Assembly (NCBI GenBank): GCA_024275485.1
Contig: JAJRZA010000066.1
Span: 82,224-146,223 of the forward strand
Length of the DNA: 64,000 nt
DNA from: Candidatus Krumholzibacteriota bacterium
Lineage (GTDB): Bacteria; Krumholzibacteriota; Krumholzibacteriia; LZORAL124-64-63
Reading direction: 5' to 3'
The position numbers and the translations under genes were made by a program. Shown piece after piece: positions 31,097 to 40,243 of this stretch. Each line of letters starts with the position of its first letter. Position 1 is the stretch's first letter. The notes beneath the pieces are model-generated. The model was not told where the DNA came from, searched no databases, and worked only from the letters and a program-made list of their open reading frames with translations.

Positions 31097-32734
31097 ATGA
31101 AACAATTGTTCACCCTTGTCCTGGTCAGTGGACTTCTTTGCACCGGCTTCGCCTTTGCCGGTGTTTTGCATGTTCCTGGAGACTATGACCAAATCCATGA
31201 CGCCGTTCAGGCTTGTGCCGATGGCGATACCGTTTTAGTTGCAGCCGGGACCTACTACGACTGCACCCATCCCACCGAAGGCCCCGAGTCCACTCCCGCC
31301 TGCGTGATCATGAAATCCGGGGTAACCCTGCGCGGTGCCGGACAGGACCAGACCATCATTGACGCCCAGGTCCTCGGTCGTGGTATCTTTATCGAGAATG
31401 TCGCCAATTGCCGGGTGGAAAATTTGCGGATTACCCATGCTTTCGCCGACATTTACGGTGCCGGCATCCTGATGCGCCAAGTTGGGCCCACTGTTGAAAT
31501 CAACGATGTTCAGGTTACCGCCTGCACCGATGGCGGCATCATCTGCATCAACAACAGCAGCCCCACCTTGCGGCGGGTGACCATGGACAACAATGAAGCC
31601 AAACATGGCGGCGGATTGGCCATAGAGGAGAGCAGCAGTCCCCAGATCATCGACTGTATGGTGGACAACAATCAGGCTCCCGTCGGGGCCGGGGTTTTCA
31701 TTCGTCAGGATTGTGCTCCCATCTTCAGCGGCACCACCGTGCAAAACAACACCATCAATGCCGACTGGGGAAATGGTGGCGGAATCTCTGTTCAGAGCAG
31801 CACCCCTACCATCACCAACTGTATGATTATTAACAACACCGGCCTGGGATATGGTGGCGGAATCGCATTTTTGGATAATGCAGCCGGTCTGGTGGAAGAT
31901 AGCCTTATCAAGGGCAACAACGCAGCTTATACCTATAGCCAGGGCGGTGGTATTGCATCCAGCGCCAGCAACCCCACCCTGCGGCGTCTGGTGATTGTTG
32001 ATAACAGCGCCAGCGGCTTCTTTGCCGAAGGCGGCGGATTGGACATCAGCTTTACCCCTGCGCCCACTTTGGAGAACTGCACCATCGTCGGTAACTCGAC
32101 CAGTGGCAATGGATTTGGTGGCGGGATGTCCATCCAGTGGGGCGCCAATCCCATCATTGACAAATGCATCATTTCCGGTTCCACTGCCGGACAGGGTATC
32201 TATTGTACCAGTTCCACTCCGGTGGTCAGTTGCACCAACATTCATGGTAATGCCGGAGGAGACGAAATCTGCGGATCCGACAACGGTGGGAATTTTTCTG
32301 CTGATCCTTTGTTCTGCGGGACCGAAGGCCTTGAGTACAACCTCACCTCGGCGAGCCCCTGTGCTCCGGGGAACCATCCGAGTGGTGAGTGCAATGGCGA
32401 ATTGATCGGTGCACTGGCTGCCGGCTGTGGAGAATCTCCCACGCCGATGCCCGAGCTTGAAGGGTTGACCCTGGGCAATCACCCCAATCCCTTCAACCCC
32501 CGAACCACCATTTTCTTTGAAATGCCCCAGGCGGGCCCGGCCACCTTGCGCATCTACGACCTGGCCGGTCGATTGATTGAAACAAAAACCTGGGACAGTC
32601 TGCCCCAGGGACGCACTGAAATCCGATGGAACGGTCTCGATCGCCAGGGTCGTGCTCTTTCCAGTGGTGTCTACCTTTACCGGCTGGACACCCGTGACCA
32701 CTCCCTCAGTCGAAGGATGAGTCTGATCAGATGA
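31097..32734 (+). CDS. Secreted right-handed beta-helix protein with FlgD-like C-terminal domain
   Basis: Signal peptide MKQLFTLVLVSGLLCTGFAFA; repeated NNxAxxGGGLxI-type beta-helix coils; C-term NPFNPRTTIFFEMP...GVYLYRLDTRDHSLSRRMSLIR. Confidence 0.88.
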   Translation: MKQLFTLVLVSGLLCTGFAFAGVLHVPGDYDQIHDAVQACADGDTVLVAAGTYYDCTHPTEGPESTPACVIMKSGVTLRGAGQDQTIIDAQVLGRGIFIENVANCRVENLRITHAFADIYGAGILMRQVGPTVEINDVQVTACTDGGIICINNSSPTLRRVTMDNNEAKHGGGLAIEESSSPQIIDCMVDNNQAPVGAGVFIRQDCAPIFSGTTVQNNTINADWGNGGGISVQSSTPTITNCMIINNTGLGYGGGIAFLDNAAGLVEDSLIKGNNAAYTYSQGGGIASSASNPTLRRLVIVDNSASGFFAEGGGLDISFTPAPTLENCTIVGNSTSGNGFGGGMSIQWGANPIIDKCIISGSTAGQGIYCTSSTPVVSCTNIHGNAGGDEICGSDNGGNFSADPLFCGTEGLEYNLTSASPCAPGNHPSGECNGELIGALAAGCGESPTPMPELEGLTLGNHPNPFNPRTTIFFEMPQAGPATLRIYDLAGRLIETKTWDSLPQGRTEIRWNGLDRQGRALSSGVYLYRLDTRDHSLSRRMSLIR

Positions 32735-35700
32735 TGCAACGCAAAACTTTCGACCGCGCTCTGCAAGCGATTCTCATTCCGGCTGCCTTCCTGGCGGCCG
32801 GGGTGGGTTCCATTTTCGCTGAAGAACTCTCTATTGAAACACCCCAGAAAAAAGCCGCCAAAATTCTTCAGGCCAGAATCCAGGATGGCCAAAGCCATTT
32901 TACGATTTCGGCTACTGAACGGGATAACAGCCCCGCTGCTTCGGGTTTTAATTCCACTGCCAATTCTCGAAGTGTTTTGGTGGCTTTGCCTAAAAATGCC
33001 ACTGCATTCCAACTGCAGATCAACAATGCGGCAGGAATGGAAATTTCAGCTCCAGACGGTTTGATGATCATGCGCGGGCAACCTGTGGTGAGGGTTCAAA
33101 CCACAGGCTCATCCGACCAGAATGTGAATCTCACCGTCATTCACAACGGATCCTGGAATGCCGATTCTCTGGACCGACGTTTGACTTCATCGGCCATGAA
33201 CGCGGTGCTGGGTGGAACCCTTCCCCAACCGGCCATGACCACGGCAATTTCGGGTGGTTCCTACCTTGTTATTTATGCACCACCTTTTGCCGACGCCATT
33301 GCTCCGCTTGTGCAGTGGAAAACCCTCAAGGGCTTCAACGTGATCACAGTTTCGACCAGCGAGACGGGATCAACTCTCGAAGGAATAAAAAATTTCCTGC
33401 AAAATGCATACGATACCTGGGAGTCGCCACCGGAATATGTTTTGCTTGTGGGCGATGTGGATGAAATCCCAACCTACAATTTTTATAGCAATCCTTCCGA
33501 TCAACCGTATGTGCACCTGGATGGCGATGATTGGCTCCAGGATGCCATGATCGGCCGCCTGCCGGTGGAAAATGACTTTCAGGCACGCACCATGGTCAAC
33601 AAAATCATCAACTATGAGCGTTATCCCAATCTGGCAGATGATACCTGGCAGACCCGTACCTTGATGGTAGCCGGTTTATCCGGCTCCACCACTCCTGATC
33701 ACACTGTTGAATTCTGCAGCGATATACTGCAGGGCATTGGGTTTCAACCACCCACTAACGTTTTTTGCCCCCCTACTCCGGGTTTGATTGGAGCGGAATA
33801 TGTCACCGCCGCTCTTGATGCCGGAGTGGCCATGTTGGTTTACCGGGGTTGGGCTCAAGGCACTGGCGGCTGGGATCCCCCCGTTTACAATGTCGCAAAC
33901 ATACCCTCAAGCATTACCAACAACATGACACCGATAGTCATGAGTTTCGTTTGTCTCAATGGTGACTATTCCCTCAATGGCGTTGATTGTTTCGGAGAAG
34001 TTTTCGTTCGCCAGGGCACACCCGATGAACCTGGCAAAGGAGCGGTTGCTTTCATCGGCAACGGCGAGCACTGGTCCCACACCCGATATAATGATGCCAT
34101 GGCCATCAGTGTATTCGAGCGCATTTCCACCGGCGAGATCACCGATCTGGGTACCCTGCTGACCGCCGGCATGATTCGATTCATGGATTACTTCCCCAAC
34201 GAGATCAATGCCGGAGACAGTTCTTCCGGTGATTTGGAAGAATCGGTGGAATTCTACTTCCACATCTACAATCTCCTGGGTGATCCGAGCATGAAAATCT
34301 GGTTCCAGCTACCTGAAGATATCCAGGTAACCCATGCTTCAAATCTGGCAGCCGGAACAAACAGCCTCACCGTTTCAGTGGTAAGCGCCAACGATGCAAC
34401 TCCCATTGCCAACGCCCGGGTGGGCATTGTTCAAGGAGGAGTCCTGATTGGTAGCGGTATCACCCAGGATGACGGCTCCGCGGATCTGATGCTTACCCCA
34501 GTGGTTGCTGGCGCAGATATCTCGGTCACCGTCTCGGAAGCCGGTGTTGTACCTTATGAAGGTTCCATCAGTACCGGAACGGCCCCTGTTTTCTTGAGCG
34601 CCACGGGCTTGACTTTTGACGATGCCAACGGAAACAACGACCAAATCATCAATCCCGGCGAAGCCCTGGCCCTGACAGCAACTGTTCACAACAACGGCAG
34701 TATCTCCAGCGGTGAATTCAACCTGGCCATTTCCGAGGTCCGTGGTCCAGCCACCGCCGATCCGGGACAAATTGTCTTTGCCGATCTGGCTGGTGGAGCT
34801 TCAGGCACTGCTTCGTCAACTCTCGGTTTGACTATCGACGCTGATGCGCCCGATGGTGCGATTATCACCTTGCAGATGGAGGCCACCCGCACTGGTGACC
34901 AGCATGACTATTCTCTGGTACCCCTGACTGTTGCCGGTCCCGCCTGGGAAATTGTTGGCTTTGCCTCTGGTGACGGTTCAGCTCCCCGGTCCGGTCAGAC
35001 CACTGATCTGGCGCTAACTTTGCGCAACATCGGGAGCGTGGCTTCAGCCAGTTCATCCATCGATTTGACCCTTTTGACCGCAGGCGGCAGTCTCGGCACC
35101 CAAATTGCCAGTCTGCCCGCTTGTCCAGTTGGTGAGATGGTAACCACCGGAACTGTCTTTGACTTGACCATTGATGCGAACACGGCCACCAATACCAACC
35201 TGACTTTCGAACTTTCATTGGTGACCGCCGCCGGTTATGAAACCAATACCAACTGCGCCACCGTTGCTGGACCGGTTGATGTTTCCGCCCCGGTTGGACC
35301 CGATGGCTACGGGTATTATGCCTACGACAGTGCTGATTTCGACTATCCGGCCAGTCGCCCAGTTTATTCCTGGACCGATATATCGACGGAATTGGGTGGT
35401 TCTGGTACCAAACTGGACTTCCCAGTCGAAAATGAAGTTGTCTGGATGGTCGTCAACCTGCCGTTTGCCTTCCAATATTATGGTGAGTCATACACACAAA
35501 TGCGGGTTAGCGACAATGGCTGGATCAGTTTTGACCTTGGCTTTGATTTTGATTTCTATAACTGGACCATCCCGACACAGTACGGAGTTGACGCTTTGGT
35601 GGCGCCTTTTTGGGATAACCTGAATCCCGCGCCAGCTGATACCGTCAACGGCAGGGAGCCTGACGGTATTTATACTTTCAACGACGTGGACAACGGCTCT

Positions 35701-36561
35701 TTCGTCGTGGAGTGGAGTCGTCTTCCTCACTACAAGCCACAGATTCTGGGTTTCCAGACATTTCAACTGGTTCTTTTCAATCCTTTGGAGCACCCCACCG
35801 TCAGCGGCGACGGTGAAATGCTGTTTCTGTACCGGCAGGTGAACAACAATGACCACCTACGCATGTATGCAACCGTGGGCATCGAATCTCCCGACGGCAC
35901 CGACGGTTTGCAATTGAGCTACGGCAACATCAACGCTCCCGGCATGGCTCCATTGCAACCAGGCTTAGCCGTACGAGTGACCACCGAGCCCCCCGTAAGA
36001 GTTCCTTTTGCAGTTTCTGCCTTCACGGCAACCAAGGCAGATGGCCAAGTCACTTTTGAATGGCAAACCACCGACACTCGACCTGTGCTGGGATGGCACG
36101 TGGACAGATTCAGCAATGGCCAGCGTCAACGCCTGACTTCTTCAGCATTGCCTGCGGACAGCCGTAGCTTCACTTCTTCAGTTACCAATGATGAGGGTGA
36201 CTCCCGCTATCTGCTCACTGCCTTGCATCCCTTTGGCGTGACCAGCGAGCCTGGCGAAACAGTAGTGACGGCCTCTGGCGCCTTGCGCCTTGCCTTGCAT
36301 CCAGCCCACCCCAACCCAACAAGCGGCTCTACCACCATCGGGTTTTCCCTGCCCAGGGAAGCCAATGTTCGCCTGCGCGTTTATGACGTGGCCGGCCGAC
36401 TGGTGCGTACCCTGGTTGATGGTCGGGTTGGTTCGGGTGAAGGCATCAAAATTTGGGATGGCCGGCATGAGGGTGGCGGACAGGCTGCCGGTGGTGTCTA
36501 TTTCTATCGTTTGGAAACAGGCGGCCAGACTTTGACCCGAAAGATGATTCTGGTTCGATAG
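32731..36561 (+). CDS. Secreted gingipain-like (peptidase C25) protein with FlgD-like C-terminal domain
   Basis: YLVIYAPPFADAIAPLVQWKTLKGFNVITVSTSETGS; MSFVCLNGDYSLNGVDCFGEVFVRQG; C-term TIGFSLPREANVRLRVYDVAGRLVRTLVDG...GGVYFYRLETGGQTLTRKMILVR; ATGA overlap with previous gene. Confidence 0.85.
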   Translation: MMQRKTFDRALQAILIPAAFLAAGVGSIFAEELSIETPQKKAAKILQARIQDGQSHFTISATERDNSPAASGFNSTANSRSVLVALPKNATAFQLQINNAAGMEISAPDGLMIMRGQPVVRVQTTGSSDQNVNLTVIHNGSWNADSLDRRLTSSAMNAVLGGTLPQPAMTTAISGGSYLVIYAPPFADAIAPLVQWKTLKGFNVITVSTSETGSTLEGIKNFLQNAYDTWESPPEYVLLVGDVDEIPTYNFYSNPSDQPYVHLDGDDWLQDAMIGRLPVENDFQARTMVNKIINYERYPNLADDTWQTRTLMVAGLSGSTTPDHTVEFCSDILQGIGFQPPTNVFCPPTPGLIGAEYVTAALDAGVAMLVYRGWAQGTGGWDPPVYNVANIPSSITNNMTPIVMSFVCLNGDYSLNGVDCFGEVFVRQGTPDEPGKGAVAFIGNGEHWSHTRYNDAMAISVFERISTGEITDLGTLLTAGMIRFMDYFPNEINAGDSSSGDLEESVEFYFHIYNLLGDPSMKIWFQLPEDIQVTHASNLAAGTNSLTVSVVSANDATPIANARVGIVQGGVLIGSGITQDDGSADLMLTPVVAGADISVTVSEAGVVPYEGSISTGTAPVFLSATGLTFDDANGNNDQIINPGEALALTATVHNNGSISSGEFNLAISEVRGPATADPGQIVFADLAGGASGTASSTLGLTIDADAPDGAIITLQMEATRTGDQHDYSLVPLTVAGPAWEIVGFASGDGSAPRSGQTTDLALTLRNIGSVASASSSIDLTLLTAGGSLGTQIASLPACPVGEMVTTGTVFDLTIDANTATNTNLTFELSLVTAAGYETNTNCATVAGPVDVSAPVGPDGYGYYAYDSADFDYPASRPVYSWTDISTELGGSGTKLDFPVENEVVWMVVNLPFAFQYYGESYTQMRVSDNGWISFDLGFDFDFYNWTIPTQYGVDALVAPFWDNLNPAPADTVNGREPDGIYTFNDVDNGSFVVEWSRLPHYKPQILGFQTFQLVLFNPLEHPTVSGDGEMLFLYRQVNNNDHLRMYATVGIESPDGTDGLQLSYGNINAPGMAPLQPGLAVRVTTEPPVRVPFAVSAFTATKADGQVTFEWQTTDTRPVLGWHVDRFSNGQRQRLTSSALPADSRSFTSSVTNDEGDSRYLLTALHPFGVTSEPGETVVTASGALRLALHPAHPNPTSGSTTIGFSLPREANVRLRVYDVAGRLVRTLVDGRVGSGEGIKIWDGRHEGGGQAAGGVYFYRLETGGQTLTRKMILVR

Positions 36562-36595
36562 TTTAATCCTGAATCTGACCCGGGACAGGTGAGCC

Positions 36596-37777
36596 TTGCA
36601 ACTGGTACTGCTCTTATTGATGACGGTGACCGCCCTCGGTATGTGGGAGATGCTGCGACATTCCCGTCATCGCCGGCGGATTCCCATCCGAATCCATGTC
36701 AACGGCAGCCGGGGCAAATCTTCGGTGGCCAGGCTGATTGCCGCTGGATTGAAAGCCGGCGGAATTGCCGTGGTGGGGAAAACCACCGGCAGCGCGGCCT
36801 CGGTGATCAACACCGACGGCAGCGAAACCCTGGTTGAGCGTCGCGGTGGGCCCAACATCAAGGAGCAACTCGGCGTGTTTCGACAGGCAGCTCGACAAAA
36901 TCCCCAGGCTTTGGTCATCGAGTGCATGGCCGTGCGACCTGATTTGCAAATTGTCTGCGAACACTCCATCGTCAAGGCCACTCATGGCGTGATCACCAAT
37001 GTGCGGCCCGATCACCTGGAAGTGATGGGCCCCACCATGGATGATGTTGCCGCCAGTCTGGCGGGAACCGTACCGAAACGCAGTCATCTTTTCACGGCCG
37101 AAGATGTTTACAATGACTACCTGGCAAAATGTGCCCGCAAGGCCCGCAGCCAATTCACCTTCAGCCTGGCCAATGCTGTTTCGGACGAAGAGATGAGTCA
37201 CTTCTCCTACGAAGAATTCCCTGAGAATGTCAGCCTTGCCCTGGATGTTTGCCAGGCCATCGGCGTGCAACGAGATGAAGCCCTGGAGGGTATGTGGCAG
37301 GTCACTCCCGACGTTGGTGCCATGACCCGCTGGCGGTACAAGGAAAAGGTCCCGGGTCAGGGAATGCGGCAGGTGGAATTCATTAATGGTTTCGCCGCCA
37401 ACGACCCGGACAGTTACATCCGGGTTTGGAAGCGTCTTGAGCTGGACAAGCACCCGGAAAAGGTGATTTTGCTGATGAATATTCGCTCGGACCGGCAACG
37501 TCGTAGCAAGGATCTGGCACCCCTTTTCGGTCGAGAGTTGAAAGCAGCCTGCTACGTTTTGATCGGTGGAGAAACGGCTCTTTTTGCGGACATGATCAAA
37601 CGCGGCGGCGTGCCCGGCAATACGATCTACAATTTCAGTCACCTGGAAGCACCCGAACTCTGGGAGCGTTTGGTGGCCCTGGGACCTGACGGCTCACAGA
37701 TCATTGGTGTGGGCAACATCGCCAACATCGGTAGTCGTCTTCTGGACTATTTGCGGGGTAAGGAGACCGTGGTATGA
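36596..37777 (+). CDS. pgsB: Poly-gamma-glutamate synthase-type ligase PgsB/CapB
   Basis: IPIRIHVNGSRGKSSVARLIAAGLKAGGIAVVGKTTGSAASVI...RRGGPNIKEQ...ALVIECMAVRPDLQIVCE...GVITNVRPDHLEVMGPTMDDVA, Mur ligase-like; TTG start. Confidence 0.93.
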   Translation: MQLVLLLLMTVTALGMWEMLRHSRHRRRIPIRIHVNGSRGKSSVARLIAAGLKAGGIAVVGKTTGSAASVINTDGSETLVERRGGPNIKEQLGVFRQAARQNPQALVIECMAVRPDLQIVCEHSIVKATHGVITNVRPDHLEVMGPTMDDVAASLAGTVPKRSHLFTAEDVYNDYLAKCARKARSQFTFSLANAVSDEEMSHFSYEEFPENVSLALDVCQAIGVQRDEALEGMWQVTPDVGAMTRWRYKEKVPGQGMRQVEFINGFAANDPDSYIRVWKRLELDKHPEKVILLMNIRSDRQRRSKDLAPLFGRELKAACYVLIGGETALFADMIKRGGVPGNTIYNFSHLEAPELWERLVALGPDGSQIIGVGNIANIGSRLLDYLRGKETVV

Positions 37778-38247
37778 TTTACCAAAGCATCGGTCTGGGC
37801 CTGGTGGTATCACTGGTCTTCTCGGAAATCCTCGGATTGGCGGCCGGTGGCCTGGTGGTGCCTGGTTACATTGCCTTGTATCTGGATCAGCCCTTGCGAA
37901 TTTTGGGCACGATCCTGGCTGCACTGGTGACCTACGGATTCATTCGTATTGTGGGACGGTTTGTTCTGCTTTATGGTCGCCGTACCATGGTTTTCTGCGT
38001 TCTTTCAGGCTTCCTTTTTGGTTATCTGACTCGCTACATTCTCGTCTTCAACGATGCCATCAATCTGGGAATAGATGCCAGTGTGGTCCAATCCATCGGG
38101 TACATCATACCCGGGCTGATCGCCTACTGGATGATCCGCCAAGGTGTGGTTGAAACCCTTTGCACCATGATCATGGCCTCGTTCATCGTACGCCTGGCTT
38201 TGGTCACAGCCTATGGGGGTAAGCTCATTGAGCTGGCGATTGGATAA
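37774..38247 (+). CDS. pgsC: Poly-gamma-glutamate biosynthesis membrane protein PgsC/CapC
   Basis: IGLGLVVSLVFSEILGLAAGGLVVPGYIALYLDQP, multi-TM; 4-nt overlap with pgsB. Confidence 0.92.
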   Translation: MIYQSIGLGLVVSLVFSEILGLAAGGLVVPGYIALYLDQPLRILGTILAALVTYGFIRIVGRFVLLYGRRTMVFCVLSGFLFGYLTRYILVFNDAINLGIDASVVQSIGYIIPGLIAYWMIRQGVVETLCTMIMASFIVRLALVTAYGGKLIELAIG

Positions 38248-40243
38248 TCGGCGCAGATTCATCCTGATGTGTTTGGCTGTCAGCGCCTTACTGATGCAGA
38301 TGGCCCTGGACATGACCCGCACTCCGACCAAGCAGTGGGATTACGACCTCAAGCTGGAGGCCGCAACCCTTGCCGCGCGGGCCTTTGCCGCAGTCAGGGA
38401 GCATCGTGGTCTCGAAGGGGCCGACCTCGACCTGGTCAACGATCCGGCCGGCACGGGATTGATCGGACCTGAAATCAGTCCGATAACCAACGCCGCAGGA
38501 AATCTCGATGCCAAACTGACCAGTTTGAACCCCAACTTCGCAGCAGTGCTGGTGCAATATTTTCGTCGGGCGAATCTGAATCCCGGTGACTCGGTTGCCG
38601 TGGCTGTCAGCGGGTCTTTTCCCGGTATGAACATTGCCCTCTATGCGGCCATGGAAACCATGAACCTTCGACCGGTGGTGATCACCTCGGTGGGTGCTTC
38701 CAACTGGGGAGCCAACAGCCCCGAGTTCACCTGGCTGGATATGGAGACATTGTTTTTTGACAAGGGTATTTTCCACACACGCAGCCAGGCAGCCACTTTT
38801 GGCGGTGGCAATGACATGGGCCGGGGTTTGAGCCCCATGGGTCGCCAACTGGCCATGGACAGCATCACCCGCAACGGGGTGCAATTCCTTGAGTCGGAAA
38901 ATATCGAAAAAGCCATTTCCGGTCGCATGAATTTTTACGAAAAAGTTTCCCGCAATCGCCCCTATCGACTTTACGTCAATGTGGGCGGAGGTGTGGCCAG
39001 CCTGGGCAGCAGCCACAACAAATCCCTTTTGCCTGCTGGCCTGAGCTTCGACCTCGGAGCTCATAACTGGCCCCGCAAGGGAACTCTTATTCTCTTCTCG
39101 GAAAAAGGCGTTCCGGTGGTGCATCTGCTGCGCATCGCCACCTTGGCCCGTGAATTCGGCCTGCCTGTGTCACCCGATTTCCTGCCACTGCCTGGTGAAG
39201 GGGAAATCTTCGTGCGGGATATGTACCGATGGCCTTTGGCTGCCTTGTTCCTGGTCATATATTGCCTTGCCTGCGTCCTTATTCTGGCACCTGAAATCAG
39301 ACGGGGACTATTCAGTCGTCTTGGCCACAGACGCCCTGAAACTGTTGCGTTGTTGTTCTTGCTATTCCCTTTGTTTCTCGTGCCTTCGCCGACTCAAGCT
39401 GCTAATCAGTGGCGTCAGGTCAAAGCAATTCAAAGCGCTGGAGAAGTTTGCCTTTTTGATGGCAACCAGCAGTTCAGCTACCTTTTGTTGAATCCTGGAC
39501 TGCCTGTCGAATTCAAGGTGAACGGTCCAAGACGGGTCAAATTAGTGAGCCGTTACATTGATGGCCCCGGTGATCCGGATCGACAGGGATTCAGCGTCAC
39601 CATCAAACTCGATGGCAATGAGTTGCTGCGTAAAAGTTTCCGGTCCAAGGACAATCCAACCATGACCGTATGCACTCAAGGAACTGGAGTTTCAACCTTG
39701 CGAAGAGCATATGTGGATGTTCCCAAAGGCGCCCACATCATTGGGATCACTGGGCGAAGCAATGGCAGTGGCGACGTGGTTTGCCGCCTTTTCCGAGCCC
39801 TCAAACGGAAATCCACCGGGACGGTTCCCTTCGCGCCCGAAGGATATCTGGAATTGGCAACCTTGCAGTTTGAAAGCGGCAAGCAAAGCACCTACTACCG
39901 TTTCGAAGCAAATACACCTTTAACTTTCAATGTGACCGGCCCCACGAGCCTGCAATTGTTTACCCGTTTGGATTTTAAAACCGGAATGCTGGGCAGCCAG
40001 AAATATATCCTGGAAATTCTGTGCGATGGCAACCTCTGGCGCACTTTCCATTACGATGTCACCCGCTTGTCCAACGGTTTTTATCCTGAGCACCTGGGTA
40101 TCCTGCCTGGAACCCGCAAGAAACTTAGAATCCCTGTTCCTGATGGACGGCACAGATACGAAATTCGCTGTTTGCGACCGGAGAACTGCGGCATTGCCGC
40201 CCAGATTCGCATACCAAGGAAGGACCTGGAAAATCGCCCATGA
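38213..40243 (+). CDS. pgsW: PgsW-like poly-gamma-glutamate system protein with extra C-terminal beta-domain duplication
   Basis: N-term TM then AAATLAARAFAAVREHRG, PGDSVAVAVSGSFPGMNIALYAAMETMNLRPVVITSVGASNWGANSPEFTW; TM WPLAALFLVIYCLACVLILAPEI; two related C-terminal domains. Confidence 0.82.
   Translation: MGVSSLSWRLDNRRRFILMCLAVSALLMQMALDMTRTPTKQWDYDLKLEAATLAARAFAAVREHRGLEGADLDLVNDPAGTGLIGPEISPITNAAGNLDAKLTSLNPNFAAVLVQYFRRANLNPGDSVAVAVSGSFPGMNIALYAAMETMNLRPVVITSVGASNWGANSPEFTWLDMETLFFDKGIFHTRSQAATFGGGNDMGRGLSPMGRQLAMDSITRNGVQFLESENIEKAISGRMNFYEKVSRNRPYRLYVNVGGGVASLGSSHNKSLLPAGLSFDLGAHNWPRKGTLILFSEKGVPVVHLLRIATLAREFGLPVSPDFLPLPGEGEIFVRDMYRWPLAALFLVIYCLACVLILAPEIRRGLFSRLGHRRPETVALLFLLFPLFLVPSPTQAANQWRQVKAIQSAGEVCLFDGNQQFSYLLLNPGLPVEFKVNGPRRVKLVSRYIDGPGDPDRQGFSVTIKLDGNELLRKSFRSKDNPTMTVCTQGTGVSTLRRAYVDVPKGAHIIGITGRSNGSGDVVCRLFRALKRKSTGTVPFAPEGYLELATLQFESGKQSTYYRFEANTPLTFNVTGPTSLQLFTRLDFKTGMLGSQKYILEILCDGNLWRTFHYDVTRLSNGFYPEHLGILPGTRKKLRIPVPDGRHRYEIRCLRPENCGIAAQIRIPRKDLENRP

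Noticed and set aside
31235-32701. 488-aa minus-strand ORF
   Set aside because: Antisense shadow of the beta-helix gene, whose plus-strand protein has signal peptide, repeats and CTD
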